DNA of 26,496 nt. Source: Candidatus Pacearchaeota archaeon. GTDB lineage: Archaea > Nanoarchaeota > Nanoarchaeia > Pacearchaeales > GW2011-AR1. The stretch is taken from the NCBI GenBank assembly GCA_002686195.1, contig NZAS01000194.1, forward strand, positions 1 to 26,496, read 5' to 3'. Of the stretch, positions 1 through 7,629 are shown one piece after another; position 1 is the first letter of the stretch, and every line of letters begins with the position of its first letter. Position numbers and translations under genes: made by a program. Below the pieces are notes generated by a model. That model searched no databases. It saw only the letters and a list, made by a program, of their open reading frames with translations, and was not told the DNA's origin.

Positions 1-1028
1 GTGGCCGTGGTCATGCCCGTGGCGTCAAAGTCTACGTTGCCTGCAGGGGAAACCATGACCGGGAGTACCGAGGTCCAGTTCGTCTGGGTGGTGGAAAAGG
101 TGCCCCCCGGACACAACTCCGCGCTGGAAACTGTGTCTCCCGCCACACCAAAAAGGCCATCCTCTCCAACATTGCTGGTCCCGCGCAGCACAAAGTTGAG
201 GGTGTCGGTGCCTGAACACTGCACGATAGGGCCTGACGGAGCACCCATCCCCAAAGCCGTGTCATGGAGACGGAAGTAGACCGTAGATCCGCCCGACACG
301 GCAAACACGGTATCGCCTGTCGGCTGTATGTTGCCGAAGATACAACTTTCCAACACGACGTAGGTGTCTGTGGTGTACGAAAACGGTGTTCCAGCACCCG
401 GCTCACTGGTGGCGAGGACTGCGATGTTCTCCATCCGCGACACATTCTGCATGTAGGTGGTGGCGTTCCAACTGATGCCGGTCACAGGTGCCGAGGTGCT
501 GTTCTCGTCCACCTTTCCGTTGGTAAGCGTAACCCCCGCAAGATTGAATGTGCCCGCTGGGAAAACTATGGGGTCGGACGAATCATCGAGGACAATGCGC
601 TTCTTCGGCGCTGTCGATGCGTTCAGATCAACATAAAGAGTGGCGAAGTCGGTGTAGACGTTCTTGGAGGGGTAGGGAGGGCCTCCGCCCGGTTGGAAAA
701 TAAAGTCCGAGACTACTTGATCGGCGGCACCGCCGCCGCCACCGCCACCTCCGCCCCCGGTGGAGGTCCAAGAGGTTCCTGTGTAAACAAAGTTTTTAGA
801 TTCAGATTCTACAAAAACAGTATCACCTACTGCAATCTCGGCCGAGAAAACCCAGGCAGCACCTGTCCACTCTGCAATTTCATTATCATGAGTTGCGAAA
901 TCACCCGTAGCCACAGAGTCAACCAAAACCCTATCTCCTGCATCTGGATCTACAGGCGGACTTGTGCCATGAGTTGACACAACTCCTTGCGATGCTATTC
1001 CCCAACCTTTTGTTTTAGTATATGACAT
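1..1028 (-). CDS. tail fibre protein, C-terminally cut by window edge
   Basis: An open frame runs from an ATG at 1028 to the left edge with no stop, giving 342 visible residues; AGGA lies just upstream. Residues about 5-86 follow a pattern like DUF2793, a domain common in phage tail fibres: a G-D-R-V-L-V strand, ATGDFATHDNEIAEW, and a later Y-T-G-T-S-W. A run of ten glycines (91-100) follows, then a Ser/Thr/Gly-rich beta-structured region with no family I recognise. Base composition jumps at the glycine run: codons before it are AT-rich like the rest of the window, codons after it are strongly GC-rich. The gene follows the repeat-rich fibre gene with a 21-base gap, so both probably belong to the host-recognition apparatus. 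Fibre identity is fairly sure; the C-terminal function is inferred. Confidence 0.75.
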   Translation of the reverse strand, partial: MSYTKTKGWGIASQGVVSTHGTSPPVDPDAGDRVLVDSVATGDFATHDNEIAEWTGAAWVFSAEIAVGDTVFVESESKNFVYTGTSWTSTGGGGGGGGGGAADQVVSDFIFQPGGGPPYPSKNVYTDFATLYVDLNASTAPKKRIVLDDSSDPIVFPAGTFNLAGVTLTNGKVDENSTSAPVTGISWNATTYMQNVSRMENIAVLATSEPGAGTPFSYTTDTYVVLESCIFGNIQPTGDTVFAVSGGSTVYFRLHDTALGMGAPSGPIVQCSGTDTLNFVLRGTSNVGEDGLFGVAGDTVSSAELCPGGTFSTTQTNWTSVLPVMVSPAGNVDFDATGMTTA

Positions 1029-1049
1029 GTTTTGTTCCTATATTCTTCA

Positions 1050-4000
1050 TTAAATTATATACCAATTTGATCCATCTGATTGAATTGTCACCGAAACCCA
1101 TTGAATAGATATATCTTTAGACAACGCTCCATCAATATCATTGGGGGTAAGATCGATCATTGAAACAACGTTGGCAGACGCATCTATCTTCTTCACATTG
1201 CAAATTCTTCCTTCGTAATTTTGAGCGTTTGGAAGGTTTACCTCTACATTGCCTCCAGAGGCGTCCGCAAGAATTGTATAATCTGCCTCCAAAACCGCAT
1301 ATGGACTATCTACAAATGCTATTGACTTTATCGGAAAAGATGCAGATCCACCAACAGATAATGTTGACTTTGGATCAAACTCTCCTATTCCAACTCTTCC
1401 GTCTTGATCTATAATAACCCTTTCTGCCAAGCCGTCTGTTATCCGGCGAGTTGAAAACTTCATAACGCTTGTTTCTGTTCCAGCAGCAACATTTGTTAAT
1501 ATAGTGCTTATAAGCCCCGAATCTACGGGGGCGTCGGCGTCATTCTCAAGGCTAAACCCTATAGACGTTCCTATGCCGTTTGCTCCAACACCGGCTCCAT
1601 CTACCCTTCTCTCTATTACAATAGATGTTTCATTCGTTCCAGTTGCAGCATAGCTATCAAAAATATGAAGCTTCTTATTTGGATTGTTTAAACCAAGACC
1701 TACATTGCCACCGTCTTCAATGTAAAGAGCTGTTGCTCCATCATCCTGGAAGTCAGCAATGGGCTGGGCACCTTGTTGGTTGACAATTATGGCAGGGCCG
1801 GTACCATCATTAGTAATTTCTAATCGTTCAGTTGTCGCAACATCTGTATCAATTTGAGTAACAGTTCCGTTTACAGTTAAGTCGCCCTGTATTCGGGCGT
1901 CTCCGACTACATGCAATAAATGCTCTGGATCTACGGTTCCTAACCCAACGTTTCCATTGGATAAAATCTTTATGCCAGAAACTCCGCCGCCTGTAACTAA
2001 GCCGTTGACAATTGCGTTTCCTCCCTGTATCTCTTTTAGAGATACGTTATCAATTGTGAATTCACCTACAGTATCTGTTATAGATGTGACTATGATTGAA
2101 AAGTCTGTGGGGCCTGCGGCTGATTGAAAATAAACAGTATGTGTTCCAGTTGTTAGATCTAGCTTAGCAGGAGGTGATGAAAAAGAGGGGCCAATGGTCA
2201 CCTCTCCGTCGCTGTCGAACGAAGCAGTCAACAAAACATCATAAGTAAACGCATACCATCTTTTCCCAACCCCTGGAGTTGCCAAGTCGGCTTGTAGCTG
2301 GGTGATGCTCGAAGTAAGACCTGCCAAGCTCAATTTGTAATAAGCGTTTCCGCCCGTGACATTAAAATCGTTTACTGGATTCCATTTTGTATGAGTAGAA
2401 AACTGAACCTCATCCAAGCTTTCTGGGCCCAAAACGCTTGCGTCACTAACTTCGATATTTCCATTTGCAACACTCAACTTATGCGAAGGAGCCTTTGAGT
2501 CTATTCCGACATTTCCTGCTGCGTTCAAAATAACAAATCCGGCGGCAGTATCAAGGCCAACGTCTCCCACTACCGCAGATACCTTTACGTCCCCAGATGT
2601 TGAGTTTATACTAACATCCTTTACTGCATCTATGTATACATCATTTGTTGCGTCTAAATCTAAATCAGTAGCCGAATTTAAAATAATTTGATCCGCTGCA
2701 GTATTTAAATTTATCTCTCCAACTGTTGCCGTTACGTCTATGTCTCCAGTTGTCGAGTCCAAAATCAAATCAGTATTTGCAGTTATGTCAACAGAGCTAA
2801 CAGTGGAATCTATTGATACCGACTCTCCATCTATATCAACAGTCTCTCCTGCCAAGCTCAAGTCTGTAGTTGCAGCCAGACTAACCGAGCCAACCGAAGA
2901 GTCTATAGTTACTGATTCTCCATCCACATCGACAGATGTTCCTCCCAAGCTCAAAGCTGTAGCTGCAGTTATATCAATCACACCAACCGAAGAGTCTATA
3001 GTTACTGACTCTCCGTCTATATCAACAGTCTCTCCGCTCAAACCAAGGGCTGTGGCTGCATTTAAATCAACTTCACCAACAGTAGAATCTATAGTTACTG
3101 ACTCTCCGTCTATATCAACAGTCTCTCCGGTCAAGTCCAAGCTTGTTAATGCTACTAATCCGACTAAGTTTGCGTCTATAAACACACTGTTTGCCGCATC
3201 TATATCTACATGATTTGCAGAAGACAGAATAATGTCTGAAGATTCAGTAGTGATCTGAACATCGCCAGTAGTCGCATTTATGGTAACATTTCCATTCGCA
3301 GAGTCTATAGAGACATTATCTGTAGCATCCATATCCAAATCAGTAAAAGCATTAACGACAATAGCCCCTGCGTCCGAAGTTATATCAACATCTCCACTTG
3401 TTGCCGACAAACCCAATCCATCTGCTGCAGTTGCTGTTATTGAGCCAACCATCGAATCAATTACAACAGTATTTCCCTCTAAGTTTAAGGCTGCAGACGA
3501 ATCTATGGATATCGGCCCTCCTGTGGAGTCCATAGAGACAGACTTTCCCTCCATATCCAAAACGCCTGTTGCAGTAAGAGCTACTGGTCCAACAGTAGAA
3601 TCTACAGAAACAGCTGTGCCCTCTAAGGTTACCGGCCCAGCGGATGATGTTACAGATATACTTCCAGTTGCATCTAGAGTTGCAGATGCAGCATCCATAT
3701 CTAATGCGGCGGTTGCATTTATAGCTAATACGCTTGATGATCTAACGCCATAAACATTTAAGTCCTGCCATTGCTGCGCTGCAGAGCCAAGATCAAAAAG
3801 ATTGTCTTGATCTGGAATTATATCAGAAATAACATCTGCATTAAAGTCCACTTCATCCTCTGGACCTGTTCCCAAGATTATGCGACCACCAGTTCCTGCA
3901 TCAAAAGTAATATTGCCTACCGCATGTATATCTCCTAGAACCTCAAGATCACCATCTATATTTACATCTCCAGCTACATCAAGAAGATAACTTGGATTCA

Positions 4001-4433
4001 TTTTCCCAATACCAACTTGTCCAGAAGCGTCTATTCTAAGTTGTTCTGCCCCTGATGTTGAAAAGCCAAGCTCATCTGAATCAGGTCTAAACATTCCCGT
4101 ATTAACATCTTGATAAAAGGTATACGCAGGAAGGGCGGCAGTTCCGTTCTGCACCTCAAGAGAATGAGTTGTCTCATTACCCCTGTCTGTTACATATTGC
4201 AGGTCTACACTGTCTAATATAGCTTCTGAGTTTTCTAGTCTTGCATCAACATTTTCAAACTCTCCATAAGTATCAGAAATATGCGGAGCTATACCTAAAG
4301 TGTTTTCTATGTTTATAATAGCAGACCTTGGCCTGTTAATGCTCTCTGCAGCTACAGGGCTTTTCCTATCTACAGCTAGCGGAATTTGAGCATACCCGTC
4401 TATAGCTTTTGGATAAATACTATAATCTGACAT
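1050..4433 (-). CDS. long repeat-containing tail fibre / adhesin-like virion protein
   Basis: This 1127-residue protein has the layout of a trimeric phage tail fibre. The N-terminus (about 1-95) is likely the virion-attachment part. Residues around 100-150 carry a 'GMFRPDSDELGFSTSG' segment and a 'GIGKMNPSYLLDV' segment, both of a type common in fibres, and the GIG-x-P type motif recurs towards the C-terminus. The middle (about 230-650) is a long array of D-I-D / V-T-I-D-S strands that suggests a beta-helix or beta-roll shaft; four units of 31 residues are nearly identical. Residues about 685-800 look like a CBM4/9-type jelly roll ending in 'FTIDNVSLKEI'. The C-terminal 100 residues resemble a fibre tip domain. 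I see no peptidase S74 self-cleaving chaperone. It lies between the small basic protein and the next fibre gene on the same strand. Confidence 0.85.
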   Translation of the reverse strand: MSDYSIYPKAIDGYAQIPLAVDRKSPVAAESINRPRSAIINIENTLGIAPHISDTYGEFENVDARLENSEAILDSVDLQYVTDRGNETTHSLEVQNGTAALPAYTFYQDVNTGMFRPDSDELGFSTSGAEQLRIDASGQVGIGKMNPSYLLDVAGDVNIDGDLEVLGDIHAVGNITFDAGTGGRIILGTGPEDEVDFNADVISDIIPDQDNLFDLGSAAQQWQDLNVYGVRSSSVLAINATAALDMDAASATLDATGSISVTSSAGPVTLEGTAVSVDSTVGPVALTATGVLDMEGKSVSMDSTGGPISIDSSAALNLEGNTVVIDSMVGSITATAADGLGLSATSGDVDITSDAGAIVVNAFTDLDMDATDNVSIDSANGNVTINATTGDVQITTESSDIILSSANHVDIDAANSVFIDANLVGLVALTSLDLTGETVDIDGESVTIDSTVGEVDLNAATALGLSGETVDIDGESVTIDSSVGVIDITAATALSLGGTSVDVDGESVTIDSSVGSVSLAATTDLSLAGETVDIDGESVSIDSTVSSVDITANTDLILDSTTGDIDVTATVGEINLNTAADQIILNSATDLDLDATNDVYIDAVKDVSINSTSGDVKVSAVVGDVGLDTAAGFVILNAAGNVGIDSKAPSHKLSVANGNIEVSDASVLGPESLDEVQFSTHTKWNPVNDFNVTGGNAYYKLSLAGLTSSITQLQADLATPGVGKRWYAFTYDVLLTASFDSDGEVTIGPSFSSPPAKLDLTTGTHTVYFQSAAGPTDFSIIVTSITDTVGEFTIDNVSLKEIQGGNAIVNGLVTGGGVSGIKILSNGNVGLGTVDPEHLLHVVGDARIQGDLTVNGTVTQIDTDVATTERLEITNDGTGPAIIVNQQGAQPIADFQDDGATALYIEDGGNVGLGLNNPNKKLHIFDSYAATGTNETSIVIERRVDGAGVGANGIGTSIGFSLENDADAPVDSGLISTILTNVAAGTETSVMKFSTRRITDGLAERVIIDQDGRVGIGEFDPKSTLSVGGSASFPIKSIAFVDSPYAVLEADYTILADASGGNVEVNLPNAQNYEGRICNVKKIDASANVVSMIDLTPNDIDGALSKDISIQWVSVTIQSDGSNWYII
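2809..3180 (-). repeat. four tandem 93-bp repeats inside the fibre gene
   Basis: The plus-strand phrase beginning 'tctat' followed by an 'actctcc' stretch recurs at 2809, 2902, 2995 and 3088, exactly 93 bases apart. Each unit encodes 31 residues that include 'VDIDGESVTIDS'. The units at 2995 and 3088 are almost identical over some 40 bases. Looser copies of the same strand pattern extend to about 3700 and 2560. The exact 93-base (31-codon) period shows coding-frame duplication of a structural unit. Confidence 0.85.
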
Positions 4434-4447
4434 TTAAAACCTTTGCT

Positions 4448-4609
4448 TTAATCACTTGTTATTTTTTTCTTTTTTACTGATCTTCCAGGAACCGATATTA
4501 GTTTAGAAACTCTTCTTTTTCTAATTATATTACCATTTTTTTTAGAAGCAGCTCTCTTAGAACTCTTGGCCCTACTGTTTGCTAATTTTTTTGCACATCC
4601 ACAACCCAT
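4448..4609 (-). CDS. small basic protein with N-terminal MGCGC
   Basis: A 53-residue frame runs from ATG at 4609 to TAA at 4448. GGAG lies 8 bases upstream of the ATG, and the gene ends 14 bases before the ATG of the long fibre gene. The protein begins MGCGCAKKL and is otherwise very rich in Lys, Arg and Ser, with a basic tail (KKKKITSD). The two cysteines in the first five residues suggest metal or thiol chemistry, or simply a small nucleic-acid-binding peptide; I do not recognise a family. Position and ribosome site argue that it is real and co-transcribed with the fibre genes. Function unknown. Confidence 0.6.
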   Translation of the reverse strand: MGCGCAKKLANSRAKSSKRAASKKNGNIIRKRRVSKLISVPGRSVKKKKITSD

Positions 4610-4714
4610 TGTATTCTCCATTGCTCTAGTATATTCAATAGAATAAACATTATTAGTATTACATGTATATTAATTTATATGATTATATAGGAGCATCTCT
4701 TTTTGGTTTAACAA

Positions 4715-5512
4715 ATGAAAAAATTAATTACCTATATTTTCTTACTTTTAGCATTAATTTCTCTAGTTCATATTACTAAAGAGGTAATCAGTTTTTCAAA
4801 AGATATTATAATATTAAAAGAATATCAAACTGAAGCTATTGTAAAACAAGAAAAAATGCTTCATCCGGTCGTAAAGATATCAAACATAGAGCAAAATGTT
4901 AGATTTTTTAATTCAGTTCAAGATACAGCCATTACAGTAGATGCCGTAGTTTCAACAGCTACCGGATTTAGCATTCAGTATGATCCTATGTCAGATATAT
5001 CATTTATTGTTACGAATGATCATTTTTGTAGATCAATAGAATCAGAATCATCATTAGTTATTGAAAATCATAAGCAAAGCACGTTTGGACTTTCTGAAGA
5101 CTATTTATTGGGAAGGGTTTTATATACAGACTCAGGACTTGATTTATGTTTAATTGAAGCATTTGGATATATTATTCCAGCGACCATTGCGGATTATGAT
5201 TACAACCCAGAAATATTTGAAAAAGTATTTATCGTAGGCGGACCTACCGGGAATTTTCCAATCATAATAGACACATATGTATCATCTTATGCAGAAAGAG
5301 AAGAGGTTATGCTCGCAGGTTTGGATCCAGAAGGAAATGAATTTATGATTATTTCAGAGCAAATATTTCCTGGACATAGTGGAAGCCCCGTATTTAACCA
5401 AGAAGGAGAAGTTGTAGGAGTAGTCTTCGCCTCAATGGAAACATATGGAGGAATATCTATATCTCATAGAGATATATTCAAACTATTAATTGGCTACAAA
5501 AATAACTTCTAA
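4715..5512 (+). CDS. membrane-anchored trypsin-like serine protease
   Basis: This 265-residue protein starts with a short basic end and a hydrophobic stretch (about 4-20) that fits a signal anchor. The catalytic triad of a chymotrypsin/HtrA-type fold is visible: His103 in 'VTNDHF', Asp143 in 'SGLDLCLIEA', and Ser222 in 'GHSGSPVFN'. There is no PDZ domain, so it is shorter than DegP/HtrA and closer to glutamyl endopeptidase-like or cyanophage-type single-domain trypsins. It probably acts at the cell envelope or in the periplasm. It is the only plus-strand gene in the left half of the window, and its stop overlaps the stop of the minus-strand gene next to it by 4 bases. AGGAG lies 21 bases before the ATG, far for a ribosome site, but an in-frame stop just upstream fixes this start. 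Confidence 0.8.
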   Translation: MKKLITYIFLLLALISLVHITKEVISFSKDIIILKEYQTEAIVKQEKMLHPVVKISNIEQNVRFFNSVQDTAITVDAVVSTATGFSIQYDPMSDISFIVTNDHFCRSIESESSLVIENHKQSTFGLSEDYLLGRVLYTDSGLDLCLIEAFGYIIPATIADYDYNPEIFEKVFIVGGPTGNFPIIIDTYVSSYAEREEVMLAGLDPEGNEFMIISEQIFPGHSGSPVFNQEGEVVGVVFASMETYGGISISHRDIFKLLIGYKNNF

Positions 5513-6075
5513 TTCTTTTTTTGTATTTTCTTTTTTAATTTATTTATCCTGCTAGAAGTGCTCCTAGCATAAAGGGTAAAGTATGCAAGATCTATTCTTT
5601 TTCCGCTCAACATCATCTTAAGAGCTTCATTGGCAAAGTTGGCAGCCTTTATAGCTTCCGCTCCCATCGGATCTGTCTTTCCACTGCTGTTTCTTTTTGT
5701 ATATGTAGAACTTATTTTTTGAACCTGATCTGCAGTTACTCCACAGAGGAGCATATTCGGTTTTAGATCTTCAATTATATTTTCTAATTGCTTTCTTTCT
5801 TCTAAACTTTTAGCAAAGTTTTCATTTTTATTATTTATACATTCTAATGGACAAGTCAAACAACTATCTTTAAGGTCCATATTCCAAAGATCACAAGCAT
5901 AAAGTTGCTTTACAGCCTTTGGTTCATTTTTTATATTTTCTTTGCAACCATAAAAAGCCTTGCCATCAACAATCTTTGCCTTGCCATTGCAAAACTTGCT
6001 ATTTCTCATTTCGGTTGTCATCTTGCAACTCTTTGTGCAATCAACAATTTTTATTTCTACTTTTTTATCAGACAT
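5509..6075 (-). CDS. Cys-rich protein of unknown function
   Basis: A 188-residue protein with nine cysteines, eight of them in the first 80 residues: C13, C17, C29, C44, C61, and a cluster C72-x2-C75-x3-C79; the last is C111. The spacing suggests zinc or iron-sulfur binding sites, though I cannot assign a family. The second half is helical and lysine-rich (C-terminus RINKLKKKIQKKN), which would suit nucleic-acid binding. It overlaps the end of the upstream 70-residue gene by 8 bases, so the two are probably co-translated. Its stop overlaps the convergent protease gene. Function unknown. Confidence 0.6.
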   Translation of the reverse strand: MSDKKVEIKIVDCTKSCKMTTEMRNSKFCNGKAKIVDGKAFYGCKENIKNEPKAVKQLYACDLWNMDLKDSCLTCPLECINNKNENFAKSLEERKQLENIIEDLKPNMLLCGVTADQVQKISSTYTKRNSSGKTDPMGAEAIKAANFANEALKMMLSGKRIDLAYFTLYARSTSSRINKLKKKIQKKN

Positions 6076-6280
6076 TATTTATAAGATTGGATCGCAAAGT
6101 AATTAACTCAGATATGATTTGATCTGCCTGATCCTTGCTAAGCTCCAATGTACTTAAAAATATTTTACCATTTTGGCCTTTAATCTTGGTTGAAAAAAGT
6201 ATTTTTTCTTTATCTGCAGTTCTATCTAATATTATAACTGTATCTTTGTCTATATTTATTTTCAATTTATTATTGCGCAC
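6068..6280 (-). CDS. small hypothetical protein
   Basis: A 70-residue frame from GTG at 6280, overlapping the last 11 bases of the LysM enzyme gene. A longer version from GTG at 6319 (83 residues) is possible, but its extra residues would be read entirely inside the upstream gene. Neither start has a clear Shine-Dalgarno site. The protein has alternating strands (KINIDKDTVIILD; KIFLSTLELS) and a helix at the end (DQADQIISELITLRSNL), so it is a compact alpha/beta domain. It sits in the muralytic gene cluster. Function unknown. Confidence 0.5.
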   Translation of the reverse strand: MRNNKLKINIDKDTVIILDRTADKEKILFSTKIKGQNGKIFLSTLELSKDQADQIISELITLRSNLINNV

Positions 6281-7406
6281 CGGGCGAAGCAATGCGATCC
6301 GATTCAGCCATTCTTGCACGAATTATTCTTTGATATTCTATATAAAATCTATTTCTTTCTTGCCAAGTTTCAGAACTGCCTCGAATTCGTCTTGTGATCC
6401 CCCTAGTATTATCCCAATCTCCTTGATATATCGTTCTAACTCTGCGATCCCAAAACCACAAAGCAGCTCTGGTTCCAATCTCGGGATCTGCGACTAAGTC
6501 TGGATTATCAATATATTCATCTCCAACGCCATCTGCTTCTCCAAAGGATCTATAATTATAGTCATGAGTTAGTTGAAACGGGCCTCGTCCATAATATGTT
6601 GCATAATAAACACCATTCCTTATCTCTCCCCCGCCAGAATAATTACGCTTATTTCTCCCGATGTCTCCTTCGTGCATCCTCGTAAATGACGCCGACTCTT
6701 TCTTTGCCTGAGCCATAAACTGAGCCGCCTCCTTAACACCCATGCCTTCGGCCAAAACTACATCTAATATTTGCGCTTCTCTGCCAGAAACTGATCGCAC
6801 AGGAGGAAGCCTGCCGCTTGCAGGTATTTTTATTTCATCTCCAGGATGTATATTTGAAGTGAGTCCAGGGTTTATAGCCTTTATTTCGCCCATAGTGACC
6901 CTATACGCTTGAGCAATCTCTGACAATGTATCTCCACTGGTTACAACATGTACAAGCCCCCCTTCACTCTGATCTTCCGAGCCTGCTGCTCCGGCAGGTA
7001 TTTCTATTTCATCTCCAGGGAATATATTAGAAGTAAGTCCAGGGTTTACAGATTCTAAAGCACGAATAGTTACACTGTGATCTTCAGCAATCTCTGACAA
7101 AGTATCTCCTCTTCTAACAGTATAGATAACTTTATTCTCAGAAGACGCAATCACGATCTCGTCTCCAGGGTGTATGTTGGCGGTTAAGTTTGGATTTGAA
7201 GCCAAAAGCCTTAAGACACCTTCGTCATCAGATAGGTCAGGAAAATATTTTCTAGCAATTAACGTTAAGTTCTCTCCACTCCTTACAGTGTGGACTTCAT
7301 TTGCTAATTTTATTAAAATATTATTTAAATAAGCAGCCTCTTTGACAAACCTTTGCTTATTCAAATATGATTGCAATGATAATATTTTTTCAGAAATATA
7401 ACTCAT
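6270..7406 (-). CDS. LysM x3 plus GH19-like muralytic enzyme
   Basis: A 378-residue peptidoglycan-active enzyme. Three LysM modules (about 38-86, 93-137 and 152-195) share the 'GDTLSEIA...NPGLTSNI.PGDEI' pattern and should bind GlcNAc-containing glycan. The C-terminal domain (about 205-370) matches GH19 chitinase/lysozyme enzymes: a helix with the likely catalytic Glu237 ('AKKESASF'), then 'YYGRGPFQLTHDYNYR' (271-286), the substrate-groove signature. It would cleave the glycan backbone as an endolysin or virion lysin. The first 36 residues precede the LysM part and form an amphipathic helix with 'FVKEAAYLN', closely like the start of the 718-residue protein at 22521. There is no signal peptide. 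The start ATG lies 2 bases after the previous gene's stop. Confidence 0.88.
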   Translation of the reverse strand: MSYISEKILSLQSYLNKQRFVKEAAYLNNILIKLANEVHTVRSGENLTLIARKYFPDLSDDEGVLRLLASNPNLTANIHPGDEIVIASSENKVIYTVRRGDTLSEIAEDHSVTIRALESVNPGLTSNIFPGDEIEIPAGAAGSEDQSEGGLVHVVTSGDTLSEIAQAYRVTMGEIKAINPGLTSNIHPGDEIKIPASGRLPPVRSVSGREAQILDVVLAEGMGVKEAAQFMAQAKKESASFTRMHEGDIGRNKRNYSGGGEIRNGVYYATYYGRGPFQLTHDYNYRSFGEADGVGDEYIDNPDLVADPEIGTRAALWFWDRRVRTIYQGDWDNTRGITRRIRGSSETWQERNRFYIEYQRIIRARMAESDRIASPGAQ

Positions 7407-7408
7407 GA

Positions 7409-7621
7409 CTATACCCTTATACTTGTTTCGACAATATTACCATCTATATTACCATCTATATTAAAATCAACAATATTGCTATCAGCATCATCATCTCCTT
7501 GATCTTTCTCATGATCCAAAGGATGAGGCATAGGAGGGCGCTTATAAAGAGGTAATCTTATATCTTTTTTCTGTTCTTTTTTTTCTTTATCTTTAATTAT
7601 TGGCATTATATATTTTGTCAT
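7409..7621 (-). CDS. small hypothetical, likely disordered protein
   Basis: A 70-residue frame from ATG at 7621, preceded by a TAGGTAG-type ribosome site. The first half is basic and proline-containing (PLYKRPPMPHP), the second is acidic with a short internal repeat (FNIDGNIDGNIV). This composition suggests a disordered linker or adaptor. It lies between PhoH (9-base gap) and the LysM enzyme (2-base gap). No family recognised. Confidence 0.5.
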   Translation of the reverse strand: MTKYIMPIIKDKEKKEQKKDIRLPLYKRPPMPHPLDHEKDQGDDDADSNIVDFNIDGNIDGNIVETSIRV

Positions 7622-7629
7622 GTAACTAC

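Noticed and set aside
32..977. Frames on both strands in the GC-rich left end
   Set aside because: GC-rich DNA has few stops in any frame. Only the minus-strand frame from 1028 continues across the whole stretch and has a sensible N-terminal domain and ribosome site.
2809..3180. Regular 93-bp repeats as a CRISPR-like array
   Set aside because: The period is a multiple of three, units are coding throughout, and there are no unique spacers of constant size.
2740..3753. Two long plus-strand frames of 157 residues each inside the fibre gene
   Set aside because: They are antisense to the 93-bp repeat array; the repeated codon pattern keeps the other strand free of stops. Their sequences are repetitive Ser/Thr/Val with no ribosome site.
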